Notes under the pieces: model-generated
Seen by the model: the letters and a program-made list of their open reading frames with translations, nothing else
Told to the model about the DNA's origin: nothing
The model's database searches: none
Shown here: in pieces, positions 44,417-52,475 of the stretch
Numbering within the stretch: the first letter of the stretch is position 1
How the letters are laid out: every line of letters begins with the position of its first letter
Position numbers and translations under genes: made by a program
NCBI RefSeq assembly: GCF_042434915.1
Contig: NZ_CP170198.1
Coordinates: 2,790,001 to 2,854,000, forward strand
Source: Aquimarina sp042434915
GTDB taxonomy: Bacteria > Bacteroidota > Bacteroidia > Flavobacteriales > Flavobacteriaceae
Length of the DNA: 64,000 nt
Direction of reading: 5' to 3'

Positions 44417-45164
44417 ATTGTATCCTTTTGTCCAAAACGGTCGTTAATGTATCCTTTTTTGTAAAATAATCAATTAAAGCATTTCGTAATTTATAGTCGG
44501 TACTAAAAAAAGTATCGGCTTCTTTGAAAAATTGCATATTATCTCCTCCGTCCTTTAAATAATCAGATGTAAGTACATAATATTTTTTATCTTCTGTCGG
44601 TAATTTATTATGAACCAGTAACTCTACAATTTTTTTGGTTTTTTGATCATAAACTAATCTCAAGTTTGATGTAGGATGTGCTTTCTCATTGTTTATTATA
44701 TATTGTACTAATTGCATAAAGCCAGTATAATCTAATTGAACAACTACCAATTCATTTTCGAATGGCATAACTTCATACGCATTTCTGGCGGTAACATTAC
44801 CTTTGAGGATTGGTGCTCGTAATCCACCATGATTGAGCAAAACTAAATCAATTGTATCACGATATCGTTTTTGAAATAAAGGTTGTACCTGATCAAGAGA
44901 AAGATCGGCAATTAAATTTCCTAACGAGCTTTCTAAAGTACCATCCAACTTTGTAATATCTGTCTTTGCAAAACTTAATGGAGCATCAAGTGTTTCATTG
45001 AGATGTCTACGATAAGGGCGTATAAAAGAATCAATAGCAATCGCCGAAACATAGGAACTATCAACTGTATGTTGTATTCCATGCACTTTGGTTACTACAA
45101 CGTTATTATGCTGACAAGAAAAACATATTAAGGCTAACAGTCCTACATAAAAAAGATATTTCAT
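44406..45164 (-). CDS. 5'-nucleotidase C-terminal domain lipoprotein
   Basis: This 252-residue protein has a lipoprotein signal (MKYLFYVGLLALICFSC) and then a 5'-nucleotidase C-terminal domain: ESSLGNLIADLSLDQ, LLNHGGLRAPILKGNVTARN, YEVMPFENELVVVQLDYTG and KYYVLTSDYLKDGGDNM, which in UshA-like enzymes binds the nucleoside. Together with the downstream metallophosphatase it reconstitutes a complete nucleotidase from two polypeptides, in reverse order. The overlap of 11 bp suggests equal expression. Confidence 0.87.
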   Translation of the reverse strand: MKYLFYVGLLALICFSCQHNNVVVTKVHGIQHTVDSSYVSAIAIDSFIRPYRRHLNETLDAPLSFAKTDITKLDGTLESSLGNLIADLSLDQVQPLFQKRYRDTIDLVLLNHGGLRAPILKGNVTARNAYEVMPFENELVVVQLDYTGFMQLVQYIINNEKAHPTSNLRLVYDQKTKKIVELLVHNKLPTEDKKYYVLTSDYLKDGGDNMQFFKEADTFFSTDYKLRNALIDYFTKKDTLTTVLDKRIQYAE

Positions 45165-45187
45165 TTACGTGCTATATTTAAAGAACC

Positions 45188-46267
45188 TTACTGTTCATTT
45201 TCGTTATAAATCCCTATTGTCATATCGCCATTAGCGTTCATTGCAGCTCTATACATACCAGCAGTATTGAACTCCATCGCTATATTTCCTTTAGAGTCGA
45301 TGGCAATAATACCCCCGTCACCACCTAAATCAACGACTTTTTTTTGTATCACCAGTTTTGATGCTTCTTGCAGTGACAGACCCTTATACTCCATTAATGC
45401 TGAAATATCATGTGCAACCATAGCGCGAATAAAATATTCGCCCCAACCCGTGCTAGAAACTGCACATGTAGCATTATTGGCATATGTACCTGCACCAATA
45501 ATAGGAGCATCACCTATTCGGTTCCATTTTTTATTTGTCATTCCGCCAGTAGAAGTTCCGGCTGCTAAATTTCCATAGGTATCCAATGCTACACAACCCA
45601 CCGTACCAAACTTAGAATTTTGTATCACCGCATCATAAAAAGCAGTGGTTTTGGTAGCTTCTTGGTTCTTTATTTTTTGTTTAACGCGCTGCAAAGACTT
45701 CATACGTTCTTCTGTAAAAAAATACTCGGGAGCTACAATTTCTAAATTTCTTTCTTTTGCAAATTGTTCTGCTCCTTTACCTGATAGCATAACATGTGGC
45801 GAGTTTTTCATAACTTCGTATGCTAAATCAATTGGATTTTTAATAGTCGTAACCCCTGCAACTGCGCCAGCATCCAAGGTGCTTCCATCCATAATCGACG
45901 CATCTAATTCATTGACGCCTTCATTATTAAATACAGCCCCTTTTCCAGCATTAAATAAGGGCGAATCTTCAAGAATATTAATGGTTTTTTTAATTGCCTC
46001 CATACTTGTTCCACCATTTTTTAATATTGCGTGTCCAACTTTGATGGCTTCCTCCAACTTTGCCTTATAGGCTTTCTCTTTTTGGGGAGTCATGTTTTTC
46101 TTTAAGATAGTTCCTGCACCACCGTGCAATACAATCCCAAAATTTTCTACTGAAGAATCCTCCTGGTTTGTTTCTGAGGAAACTTGTTGTTTTTTATTTT
46201 TAGAGGCGTGCTCATTATTACATGATAGTATTAAGAAACTAACGGCGCATACTATAATTTTCTTCAT
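45188..46267 (-). CDS. Isoaspartyl peptidase/L-asparaginase family lipoprotein (Ntn hydrolase)
   Basis: This 359-residue protein has a lipoprotein signal (MKKIIVCAVSFLILSC) and the plant-type asparaginase fold: GIVLHGGAGTIL, NAGKGAVFN, ELDASIMDG, and the autoprocessing site SKFGTVGCVAL, where the Thr becomes the nucleophile, followed by GGMTNKKWNRIGDAPIIGAGTYA. It cleaves beta-aspartyl peptides or asparagine, here probably in the periplasm or on the outer membrane. An in-frame ATG at 46297 adds ten non-signal residues, so I prefer 46267. The preceding nucleotidase genes lie 24 bp downstream. Confidence 0.9.
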   Translation of the reverse strand: MKKIIVCAVSFLILSCNNEHASKNKKQQVSSETNQEDSSVENFGIVLHGGAGTILKKNMTPQKEKAYKAKLEEAIKVGHAILKNGGTSMEAIKKTINILEDSPLFNAGKGAVFNNEGVNELDASIMDGSTLDAGAVAGVTTIKNPIDLAYEVMKNSPHVMLSGKGAEQFAKERNLEIVAPEYFFTEERMKSLQRVKQKIKNQEATKTTAFYDAVIQNSKFGTVGCVALDTYGNLAAGTSTGGMTNKKWNRIGDAPIIGAGTYANNATCAVSSTGWGEYFIRAMVAHDISALMEYKGLSLQEASKLVIQKKVVDLGGDGGIIAIDSKGNIAMEFNTAGMYRAAMNANGDMTIGIYNENEQ

Positions 46268-46339
46268 ATAATGGAATGTATTGCAACAATTTTTCATAAT
46301 TGATACATAGTTATTTTTCTATTTAAGGATCATTTTGAA

Positions 46340-47314
46340 TTAGTTCTTATCAAAATCAATAAGAGCTATTCTTCCTTTATAAAAACGAAAGGTTAAATGT
46401 AAAAAATTTCCCTTATTATCTTCAAGACTGATTGGTTTATTTAATTCAAAAGCAAAAGGTTGCTCTACTCCGCCCTCGATAGCTATGTTATCTGCATAAA
46501 GTTGTAACATCCCTTTTGTATTTATAGTGGGTTGAATAGACGAAGTCATGCCGGGTAACTTTCCAGATTTATAAAAAACCATAGACGATACAGTGTCAGA
46601 GCTTTGTAACTCAACTTCTATATCTATTTTAGGGTCAATATTGTGCAATATTCGACTAACGCAGGAAGCATTAGCGATAAGCACCGTATAGTTATTTTTT
46701 GTCCTAATTATAAAGTGTGCCAAACCTTTATCATCTGCATAACCTTCTAGATAGGTCGCATTATCTGCCATTAAAATAATATGACACCCTTTAAGTGGTT
46801 TGCCATGGACATCTACTGTTTTAAGGGTAAAAATAAAAGGTTTAGGACCGATCAATGTTGAAAGTTTGGATAATTTTTTACTTAAATACGTTTGCTCCTT
46901 TAAAATCTTTTTTTCGATAAGATCAACTAATTGATCTGGCGTTCTAATTTGTAAATCTATATAACCAACCGTATTTAATATTCCAGGAATTTCGGTATTA
47001 TCGAAGCGAGCTGGTAAAATATATTCCCTGCTTTCTTGAAAAGCACGAGCTTGCATAGACACTCTCTCATGATTAGTCCACAGTTTTTCGTTGTACGATT
47101 TGGAAATAAAAAGTACTGTAAAACGAGCTTTTCTCTGATATATGTCAGAAAGATAGTTGTATAAGTTTTTACCCCAAAGACTGGCCTCTTCAAACATATC
47201 GTAAAAAACTCTGATATTTTTTTTCTTTAAACCAAAAGCTACTTTTTCAACATAATTGCGGTCTTCTCCTGCAAATGATAGTGCTATATCATATATATAC
47301 TCCTCTTCCTTCAT
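46340..47314 (-). CDS. TIR-domain protein with C-terminal beta-sandwich region
   Basis: Residues 6-130 are a TIR domain of the bacterial TIR_2 type: YDIALSFAGEDRNYVEKVA, VFYDMFEEASLWGKNLYNYL, ARFTVLFISKSYNEKLW and NHERVS with Glu83 at the position of the NADase glutamate. Bacterial TIR domains often cleave NAD+ in defence. Residues 155-324 are strand-rich and start like a carboxypeptidase-regulatory domain (FTLKTVDVHGKPLKGCHIIL, then EGYADDKGLAHFII), normally an extracellular type, although there is no signal peptide. The frame opens upstream with a TTG at 47392; ATG 47314 fits the TIR start. No partner such as Thoeris ThsA or a sirtuin is nearby. Confidence 0.8.
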   Translation of the reverse strand: MKEEEYIYDIALSFAGEDRNYVEKVAFGLKKKNIRVFYDMFEEASLWGKNLYNYLSDIYQRKARFTVLFISKSYNEKLWTNHERVSMQARAFQESREYILPARFDNTEIPGILNTVGYIDLQIRTPDQLVDLIEKKILKEQTYLSKKLSKLSTLIGPKPFIFTLKTVDVHGKPLKGCHIILMADNATYLEGYADDKGLAHFIIRTKNNYTVLIANASCVSRILHNIDPKIDIEVELQSSDTVSSMVFYKSGKLPGMTSSIQPTINTKGMLQLYADNIAIEGGVEQPFAFELNKPISLEDNKGNFLHLTFRFYKGRIALIDFDKN

Positions 47315-47493
47315 CTCTCCACATTTAAAAAATAAATAAATTTTGCCAATTAATAATTTTACAAGAATTTTCTTACTAAATATTGTAGTCAACTCCTACG
47401 AATACAAAAATACTTTCTTTATTTGGAAATATTCCTATTTTGATAGGAATTATTCCAACAAAAGTTTTACTTTTAAACCGTAATTAAAAACAT

Positions 47494-48567
47494 ATGAAGG
47501 GATATAAGTACATAAAAGGACGCGGAGCTCAAGGTCATAATGACAATAGTTTTACTAAATATACCGAGGAACTGAGATCTGATTTTCTAAACTATTGCCA
47601 TCGTACTAACGAAGGTGTTTCATCCAGCAAAACTAAATGTATTGAAACTTTCCCAAAAACAATTATCAATACGATAAAGAGTCCAGATTTAGGGTTACAA
47701 TATTCTCTAAATCCATATCAGGGATGTGAACATGGTTGTGTTTATTGTTACGCTAGAAATTCTCATGAATATTGGGGCTACAATGCCGGCTTAGATTTTG
47801 AAAGTAAAATTCTTGTTAAAAAGAATGCAGCCCTACTGCTCGCATCAAAGCTTAAAAGTAGCGCATGGAAAGCGGCTCCTATAGTTCTATCTGGCAACAC
47901 CGATTGTTATCAGCCTATCGAGAAGAACTATGAGATTACTCGGCAATTACTAGAAGTTTTTTTGAAATATCGACATCCTGTAAGCATTATCACCAAAAAC
48001 TCTTTGCTTTTACGTGATATGGATTTGTTGAAACGTTTAAATGAGCACAAACTAATATCCATTCATCTTTCTATAACTACGCTCGAAGAAAGCACCAAAC
48101 AAATTTTGGAACCTAGAACAGCTAGTATTCGCAAAAGGTTGCAAACTTTATCGATTCTTAAGGAGCATCATATTCCCACACATATTATGATGGCTCCTAT
48201 CATCCCGTCAATAAATAGTCATGAAATATTACCTCTTTGTAAAAAAGTATCAGAACTGGGTGCAGACTCTATTAATTATACGATGGTACGCCTTAATGGT
48301 GCAATTGGTGAAATTTTTACTACATGGCTTGAAAAAACATTACCTGATCGTAAAGAAAAAATTCTGAATCAAATAAAAGCATGTCATAATGGAACATTGA
48401 ATGATAGCGTATACGGAAGAAGGATGCGTGGTGATGGTGAGATAGCTAATCAAATAGCTCAACTTTTTAGAATCGCTAGAATTAAATATTTTAAGCATAA
48501 AAAAACATTTCCTTTAAATACATCCCTTCATGCTTCCTATAAAAGTGATCAACTTAGATTATTCTAA
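47494..48567 (+). CDS. PA0069 family radical SAM protein
   Basis: This 357-residue protein has the radical SAM cluster Cys78-x3-Cys82-x2-Cys85 in GCEHGCVYCYARNSHEYWGY, and the flanking NPYQG and LDFESKILVKKNA blocks typical of the PA0069/SplB-like family. It binds a [4Fe-4S] cluster and SAM. The family has no confirmed substrate; similarity to spore photoproduct lyase suggests nucleic acid as one possibility. The N-terminus GYKYIKGRGAQGH is conserved. The gene ends 2 bp before the converging HD hydrolase. Confidence 0.85.
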   Translation: MKGYKYIKGRGAQGHNDNSFTKYTEELRSDFLNYCHRTNEGVSSSKTKCIETFPKTIINTIKSPDLGLQYSLNPYQGCEHGCVYCYARNSHEYWGYNAGLDFESKILVKKNAALLLASKLKSSAWKAAPIVLSGNTDCYQPIEKNYEITRQLLEVFLKYRHPVSIITKNSLLLRDMDLLKRLNEHKLISIHLSITTLEESTKQILEPRTASIRKRLQTLSILKEHHIPTHIMMAPIIPSINSHEILPLCKKVSELGADSINYTMVRLNGAIGEIFTTWLEKTLPDRKEKILNQIKACHNGTLNDSVYGRRMRGDGEIANQIAQLFRIARIKYFKHKKTFPLNTSLHASYKSDQLRLF

Positions 48568-48569
48568 TA

Positions 48570-49223
48570 TTAGACTGTACCATTCCACTCTTGATAGAAT
48601 TGTTTCAAAAAATCCTCCATAAACAAATGCCTATTTTCTGCTAAACGTTTTCCCGTTTGTGTATTCATCAAATCTTTTACTAACAACAACTTTTCGTAGA
48701 AATGATTAATCGTTGGTGCTTTGGCATTTTTATACTCCTCTTTACTCATATGAAGGTTGGGTATAACATCGGGATCATATATTATCCTATTCTTAAAACC
48801 TCCATAGTTAAAGCAGCGTGCAATCCCAATAGCTCCAATGGCGTCTAATCGATCCGCATCTTGTACTACATTCATTTCTGAAGAAGAGAATTTTTTCTGA
48901 GTGTTTCCTCCTTTAAAAGAAATATTCTCAATAATTTTTACCACGTGATCGATAGTATCTGTGGCTACATCGAGAGTACTCAAAAAATTTCTAGCCATCC
49001 TTGGACCTACCGTTTCATCTCCTTTATGAAACTTCGAATCTGCAATATCATGAAGTAACGCTCCCAAGGCAACTATAAATGGATCTACTTCTTCTTCCTT
49101 TGCAATAAGCATGGCATTTTTATATACACGTTGTATATGAAACCAATCGTGTCCCCCTTCGGATCCTATTAACGATTTTTTGACAAACTTAATGGTTGCT
49201 TCCACCACATCTGAATTCGTCAT
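48570..49223 (-). CDS. HD-domain phosphohydrolase (YedJ-like)
   Basis: The 217-residue cytosolic protein is an HD hydrolase. The metal ligands are His29 in HDWFHIQRVYKNA, His58-Asp59 in ALLHDIADSKF and the Asp in VQDADRLDAIGAIGIAR. Such proteins dephosphorylate small phospho-compounds, with substrate unknown here. It is the last gene of an operon after plsC and the desaturase (7 bp gap). The frame begins with a TTG two codons earlier; ATG 49223 is chosen. Confidence 0.85.
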   Translation of the reverse strand: MTNSDVVEATIKFVKKSLIGSEGGHDWFHIQRVYKNAMLIAKEEEVDPFIVALGALLHDIADSKFHKGDETVGPRMARNFLSTLDVATDTIDHVVKIIENISFKGGNTQKKFSSSEMNVVQDADRLDAIGAIGIARCFNYGGFKNRIIYDPDVIPNLHMSKEEYKNAKAPTINHFYEKLLLVKDLMNTQTGKRLAENRHLFMEDFLKQFYQEWNGTV

Positions 49224-49230
49224 TTTCAAT

Positions 49231-50232
49231 TTATTTTACTAATGCTGGCTTTACCCATTTGAATTCAAAAACTTCGTCTGGCACGACCAGTCGCTCACTA
49301 ATTCTTTGCATTCTTGCTGGTAAACGCATTACATAATCTCTAGCCTTTTCGGCTTCGTCAGTCAAACCAGTTATTTTATCAATTTCCCACTTAGTAATAA
49401 GACGTTGCATGATATCTATATAATCCTGCGATGTGTATACACCCAATCGTTGTGCTGCGTTTGAAAATTCTTCGAAAGCTGTACCAATAGCATTACCCGA
49501 TTCTCTTAAAAAAACAGCTGGCATAACGATTTTATGTTTCATCATGTCATTAAATGCAATCATCATTTGACTAGGGTCAACTTCAAAAATTTGTTTTACA
49601 AATTCACTGTATGCATTAAAATGACGCATCTCATCACCTGCAATAATTTTACACATTTTTGCGAGTGATTTATTAGAATATTGTCTAGCCAATTTTGCTA
49701 CTCTACTATGGGATACGTTAGTTGCTAATTCTTGAAAACTCGTATATACAAAGTTTTTGTAAGGATCCCTATCTGTACCGATATCAAATCCATCATTGAT
49801 CAAATGTTGGGTTGTACGCTCTACCTCGATCATATTGACGCGTCCAGATAAATATAAATACTTGTTTAAGGTATCGCCGTGACGATTCTCTTCACTTGTC
49901 CAATAACGTACCCATTTGGACCATCCATTACCTGTTGAGCCTTCGTGTTGATTTACACCTTCAACATCCATTAACCAAGATTCGTAGGTTGGTAAAGCCT
50001 CTTCTGTAATAGTATCTCCAACAAGTACTACCCAAAAATCATACGGTAATTCTTTGGCTAATTCTCGCAGTTCTTTAACTTCTTCAAAAAAAGTATCTTC
50101 ATTTTGAGAATCTGGCAAAAAATCTGTTGGTTGCCATACTGTATCTATTGGAATCAAAAATTTATCGATAAAAGATCCTATTTTCTTTTCGAGAAGCTGC
50201 ATTACTTCTAATCTAATATTATCTATAGCCAT
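49231..50232 (-). CDS. Acyl-ACP desaturase
   Basis: The 333-residue protein is a soluble ferritin-like di-iron desaturase that puts a double bond into acyl-ACP. The iron-binding motifs are visible as SEENRHGDTLNKY and AGDEMRHFNAY (the D/E-E-x-x-H pattern). WSKWVRYWTSEENRHGD is typical of the plant-type and mycobacterial enzymes. It needs ferredoxin as an electron donor. The gene lies between plsC and the HD hydrolase, 13 bp from the former, so a membrane-fluidity role is likely. Confidence 0.9.
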   Translation of the reverse strand: MAIDNIRLEVMQLLEKKIGSFIDKFLIPIDTVWQPTDFLPDSQNEDTFFEEVKELRELAKELPYDFWVVLVGDTITEEALPTYESWLMDVEGVNQHEGSTGNGWSKWVRYWTSEENRHGDTLNKYLYLSGRVNMIEVERTTQHLINDGFDIGTDRDPYKNFVYTSFQELATNVSHSRVAKLARQYSNKSLAKMCKIIAGDEMRHFNAYSEFVKQIFEVDPSQMMIAFNDMMKHKIVMPAVFLRESGNAIGTAFEEFSNAAQRLGVYTSQDYIDIMQRLITKWEIDKITGLTDEAEKARDYVMRLPARMQRISERLVVPDEVFEFKWVKPALVK

Positions 50233-50245
50233 AACATATTTTTTA

Positions 50246-50986
50246 TTACATCACTGCAGCTTTTACCCTGCTTTCGGTTAAATTTATTGTCTCAAGAGTA
50301 GTAGAGGCAGCTGCCTCTATTGGCTCTTGAACTTCTAATGTCAAATGAATACCAACGCCTAGTGGAAAATTTCCATATTGTAACAATTTCCAACTATTAT
50401 TAATGGTTACTGGCACAATTAAAGCCTCTGGAGCATTTTTTAAAAGTATTTTAAGTCCAGTTTGGGCAAACTCTTTCGGTTTTCCCGTTCTACTTCTGGT
50501 TCCTTCCGGAAAAATAACTGCGGCATATTTTTTTTCTGATATAAATTTACCAAATTTTGATAAGGCAGGCAGAGATTGCTTTGGATTTTTACGATCAATT
50601 AACACATTCTCACCTTTTCGTAAATTATAGGATATACTAGGTATGCCTTTTCCTAATTCTATTTTTGAAATAAACTTAGGTTTGTGTTTTCTTAAGAACC
50701 ATGATAGCAAGGGAATATCAAACATACTTTGATGATTTGATACGATTATTAATGCTCTATCATTAGGCAAATTATACGTGTTTTTGTATGATATCTTTAC
50801 CAACAATAGGTGGAGACAACGCAGTAAACACAGATTCATAATGTTTACAGAACTGCGATGTAATTTGGGCCCTCCTATTTTATAAAACAACCATTGGATG
50901 GGATGAAATACTATCAGCGTTAACCCAAAAAACAAATAAAAAATTACAGAAAGCGGATATGAAATAATCCTCTTAACTACTCCCAT
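50246..50986 (-). CDS. plsC: 1-acyl-sn-glycerol-3-phosphate acyltransferase
   Basis: The 246-residue enzyme acylates lysophosphatidic acid to phosphatidic acid at the inner membrane. It has the H-x4-D motif NHQSMFD, the FPEGTRSRTGKP glycerophosphate-binding motif and a hydrophobic N-terminal segment (YPLSVIFYLFFGLTLIVF). I start at ATG 50986 (MGVVKRIISYPLSVIF), not at the frame's upstream TTG/ATG region at 51040, because the extra residues are not family-like. It heads the operon plsC, desaturase, HD hydrolase. Confidence 0.88.
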   Translation of the reverse strand: MGVVKRIISYPLSVIFYLFFGLTLIVFHPIQWLFYKIGGPKLHRSSVNIMNLCLLRCLHLLLVKISYKNTYNLPNDRALIIVSNHQSMFDIPLLSWFLRKHKPKFISKIELGKGIPSISYNLRKGENVLIDRKNPKQSLPALSKFGKFISEKKYAAVIFPEGTRSRTGKPKEFAQTGLKILLKNAPEALIVPVTINNSWKLLQYGNFPLGVGIHLTLEVQEPIEAAASTTLETINLTESRVKAAVM

Positions 50987-51069
50987 AATCGTCCTTAAAA
51001 AATTGAAACTATTTAAATATAATTCTTTGCAAGATCTCACATTATTTTAAGACAACCAATTCTTTTATA

Positions 51070-51098
51070 AAAATAAAACCACTTGTAAAAACAAGTGG
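51070..51098 (-). terminator. Terminator for the bacilliredoxin gene
   Basis: CCACTTGT (51079-51086) and ACAAGTGG (51091-51098) form an 8-bp stem with a 4-nt loop; on the minus strand it is followed by TTTTATTTTT. It sits 27 bp behind the stop at 51125. Confidence 0.75.
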
Positions 51099-51124
51099 CT
51101 TATCGATTCTTTTATAATCTCATT

Positions 51125-51535
51125 TTAACAATGCTCATTATAAGCATCTTTTAAGTTTTCGGCAATCATATCGGCTGGCCTTCCCTCTATATGGTGACGT
51201 TCTAACATGTGTACTAATTCACCATCCTTAAAAAGTGCCATGGATGGAGATGAGGGCGGAAAAGGAACCATAAATCCTCGTGCCTTATCTGTCGCCTCTT
51301 TATCTACTCCTGCAAAAACGGTTACCAAATGATCTGGTTTTTTAGCATTAGCTAATGATGCCTTTGCACCTGGTCTTGCATTTGCAGCAGCACAACCACA
51401 AACCGAATTAACAACCACTAAGGTTGTTCCCTCTTTTGCTATAGCCTGCTCTACAGCATCTGCCGTATGTAGTTCATCAAAACCAATTTGTGTTAAATCT
51501 TCGCGCATTGGTTTTACTAAATCTGCTGGATACAT
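51125..51535 (-). CDS. BrxA/BrxB family bacilliredoxin
   Basis: This 136-residue protein is a YphP/YqiW-type bacilliredoxin with the redox motif CGC at 46-48 (VVNSVCGCAAANARPG). In Firmicutes such proteins remove bacillithiol from protein cysteines; Bacteroidota of this family can make bacillithiol or a relative, so a de-thiolation role under oxidative stress is likely but inferred. The conserved PSSPSMALFKDGELVHMLERH is the thioredoxin-fold cis-Pro region. A palindromic operator-like site lies 35-64 bp upstream. Confidence 0.9.
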   Translation of the reverse strand: MYPADLVKPMREDLTQIGFDELHTADAVEQAIAKEGTTLVVVNSVCGCAAANARPGAKASLANAKKPDHLVTVFAGVDKEATDKARGFMVPFPPSSPSMALFKDGELVHMLERHHIEGRPADMIAENLKDAYNEHC

Positions 51536-51569
51536 ATCTTAATTTTTTTCGATTAATTTTTAAAGTAAA

Positions 51570-51599
51570 GGTACAAATTATGTACCATTTTAATGGTAC
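51570..51599. promoter_or_regulatory. Overlapping palindromes between the bacilliredoxin and DnaJ-like genes
   Basis: GTACCATTTTAATGGTAC (51582-51599) has 8-bp perfect arms around TT, and it overlaps GGTACA-n5-TGTACC (51570-51586). Three GGTAC half-sites thus share one 30-bp stretch in the intergenic region of two divergent genes. It has the look of a dimer-binding operator for an unknown regulator. Confidence 0.5.
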
Positions 51600-51740
51600 T
51601 GTCAAGTAGTCGTAAAACCTCGTTTAAAATTACAATAAGATAATATTTGTCATGCGATAAACGACCTTGTAAATACCATGCCAATTATAAATGATATTCT
51701 AAATTATATCTTTTATCTTTACCGCCTTAAAAATAAAAGC

Positions 51741-52472
51741 ATGATAAAATGGTTTGCTGCCGTAGTTGGATATATACTTTTTAGATTTCCAGGAGCTATT
51801 TTGGGGTTTCTAATCGGAAGTTTTATCGAAGCTGCCATGGGCAAAAATAAAATTAGCATCACCAAATCTTTTACTCAAGAACAACAAGTTAGTCCTGGCG
51901 ATTTTGAACTAAATCTACTTTCTCTATCTTCAATCGTTATTAAAGCAGATGGTTCTATCAATCAAACAGAGCTGGATTATGTTAGGCAATACTTTGTTAG
52001 TGCGTATGGTAAAGAGCGTGCAAACGCTACATTTAAAACTTTTAATGAAGTAATTAAAAATAGAGAAATTTCGGCACAACGCATATGTACATTTTTGATA
52101 CCGAGAACACGATACGCCTCTAGATTACAAATCCTTCATTTTTTATTCGGAATTGCAAATGCAGATGGACATGTTAGTGAGGCTGAAGCAAATCAAATTG
52201 AACGTATATCTGGCTATTTGCGTATAGGTTTTAATGATTTTGAAAGCATAAAAGCGATGTTTTTCAAAACTGCGGATCACGCGTATACCATTCTCGAAAT
52301 TGAGAAAACGGCTACCAATGCCGAGGTTAAAAAAGCATTTAGAACCATGGCTAAAAAATACCATCCAGACAAAGTTCAACATATGGACGAAGTACATATA
52401 AAAGGAGCTGAAGCCAAATTTAGAGCTGTACAAAAAGCTTATGAAGACATACAAAAAGAGCGGGGAATGTAA
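51741..52472 (+). CDS. TerB/DnaJ-domain co-chaperone (DjlA-like)
   Basis: The protein (243 residues from ATG 51741, or 264 from ATG 51678) has a hydrophobic N-terminus (MIKWFAAVVGYILFRFPGAILGFLIGSF) with the Gly-rich look of DjlA membrane anchors, a TerB-like helical domain (about 55-165, SLSSIVIKADGSINQTELDYV), and a C-terminal J domain (about 178-243) with the HPD motif in KKYHPDKVQ, which stimulates DnaK ATPase. DjlA-type proteins work with DnaK at the membrane; here the exact role is unknown. I prefer 51741 because homologous starts begin at that residue. Confidence 0.85.
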   Translation: MIKWFAAVVGYILFRFPGAILGFLIGSFIEAAMGKNKISITKSFTQEQQVSPGDFELNLLSLSSIVIKADGSINQTELDYVRQYFVSAYGKERANATFKTFNEVIKNREISAQRICTFLIPRTRYASRLQILHFLFGIANADGHVSEAEANQIERISGYLRIGFNDFESIKAMFFKTADHAYTILEIEKTATNAEVKKAFRTMAKKYHPDKVQHMDEVHIKGAEAKFRAVQKAYEDIQKERGM

Positions 52473-52475
52473 ATT

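Noticed and set aside
45645..46070. A 141-codon plus-strand frame opposite the isoaspartyl peptidase gene
   Set aside because: It is antisense to a well-supported gene with clear catalytic motifs and has no family match.
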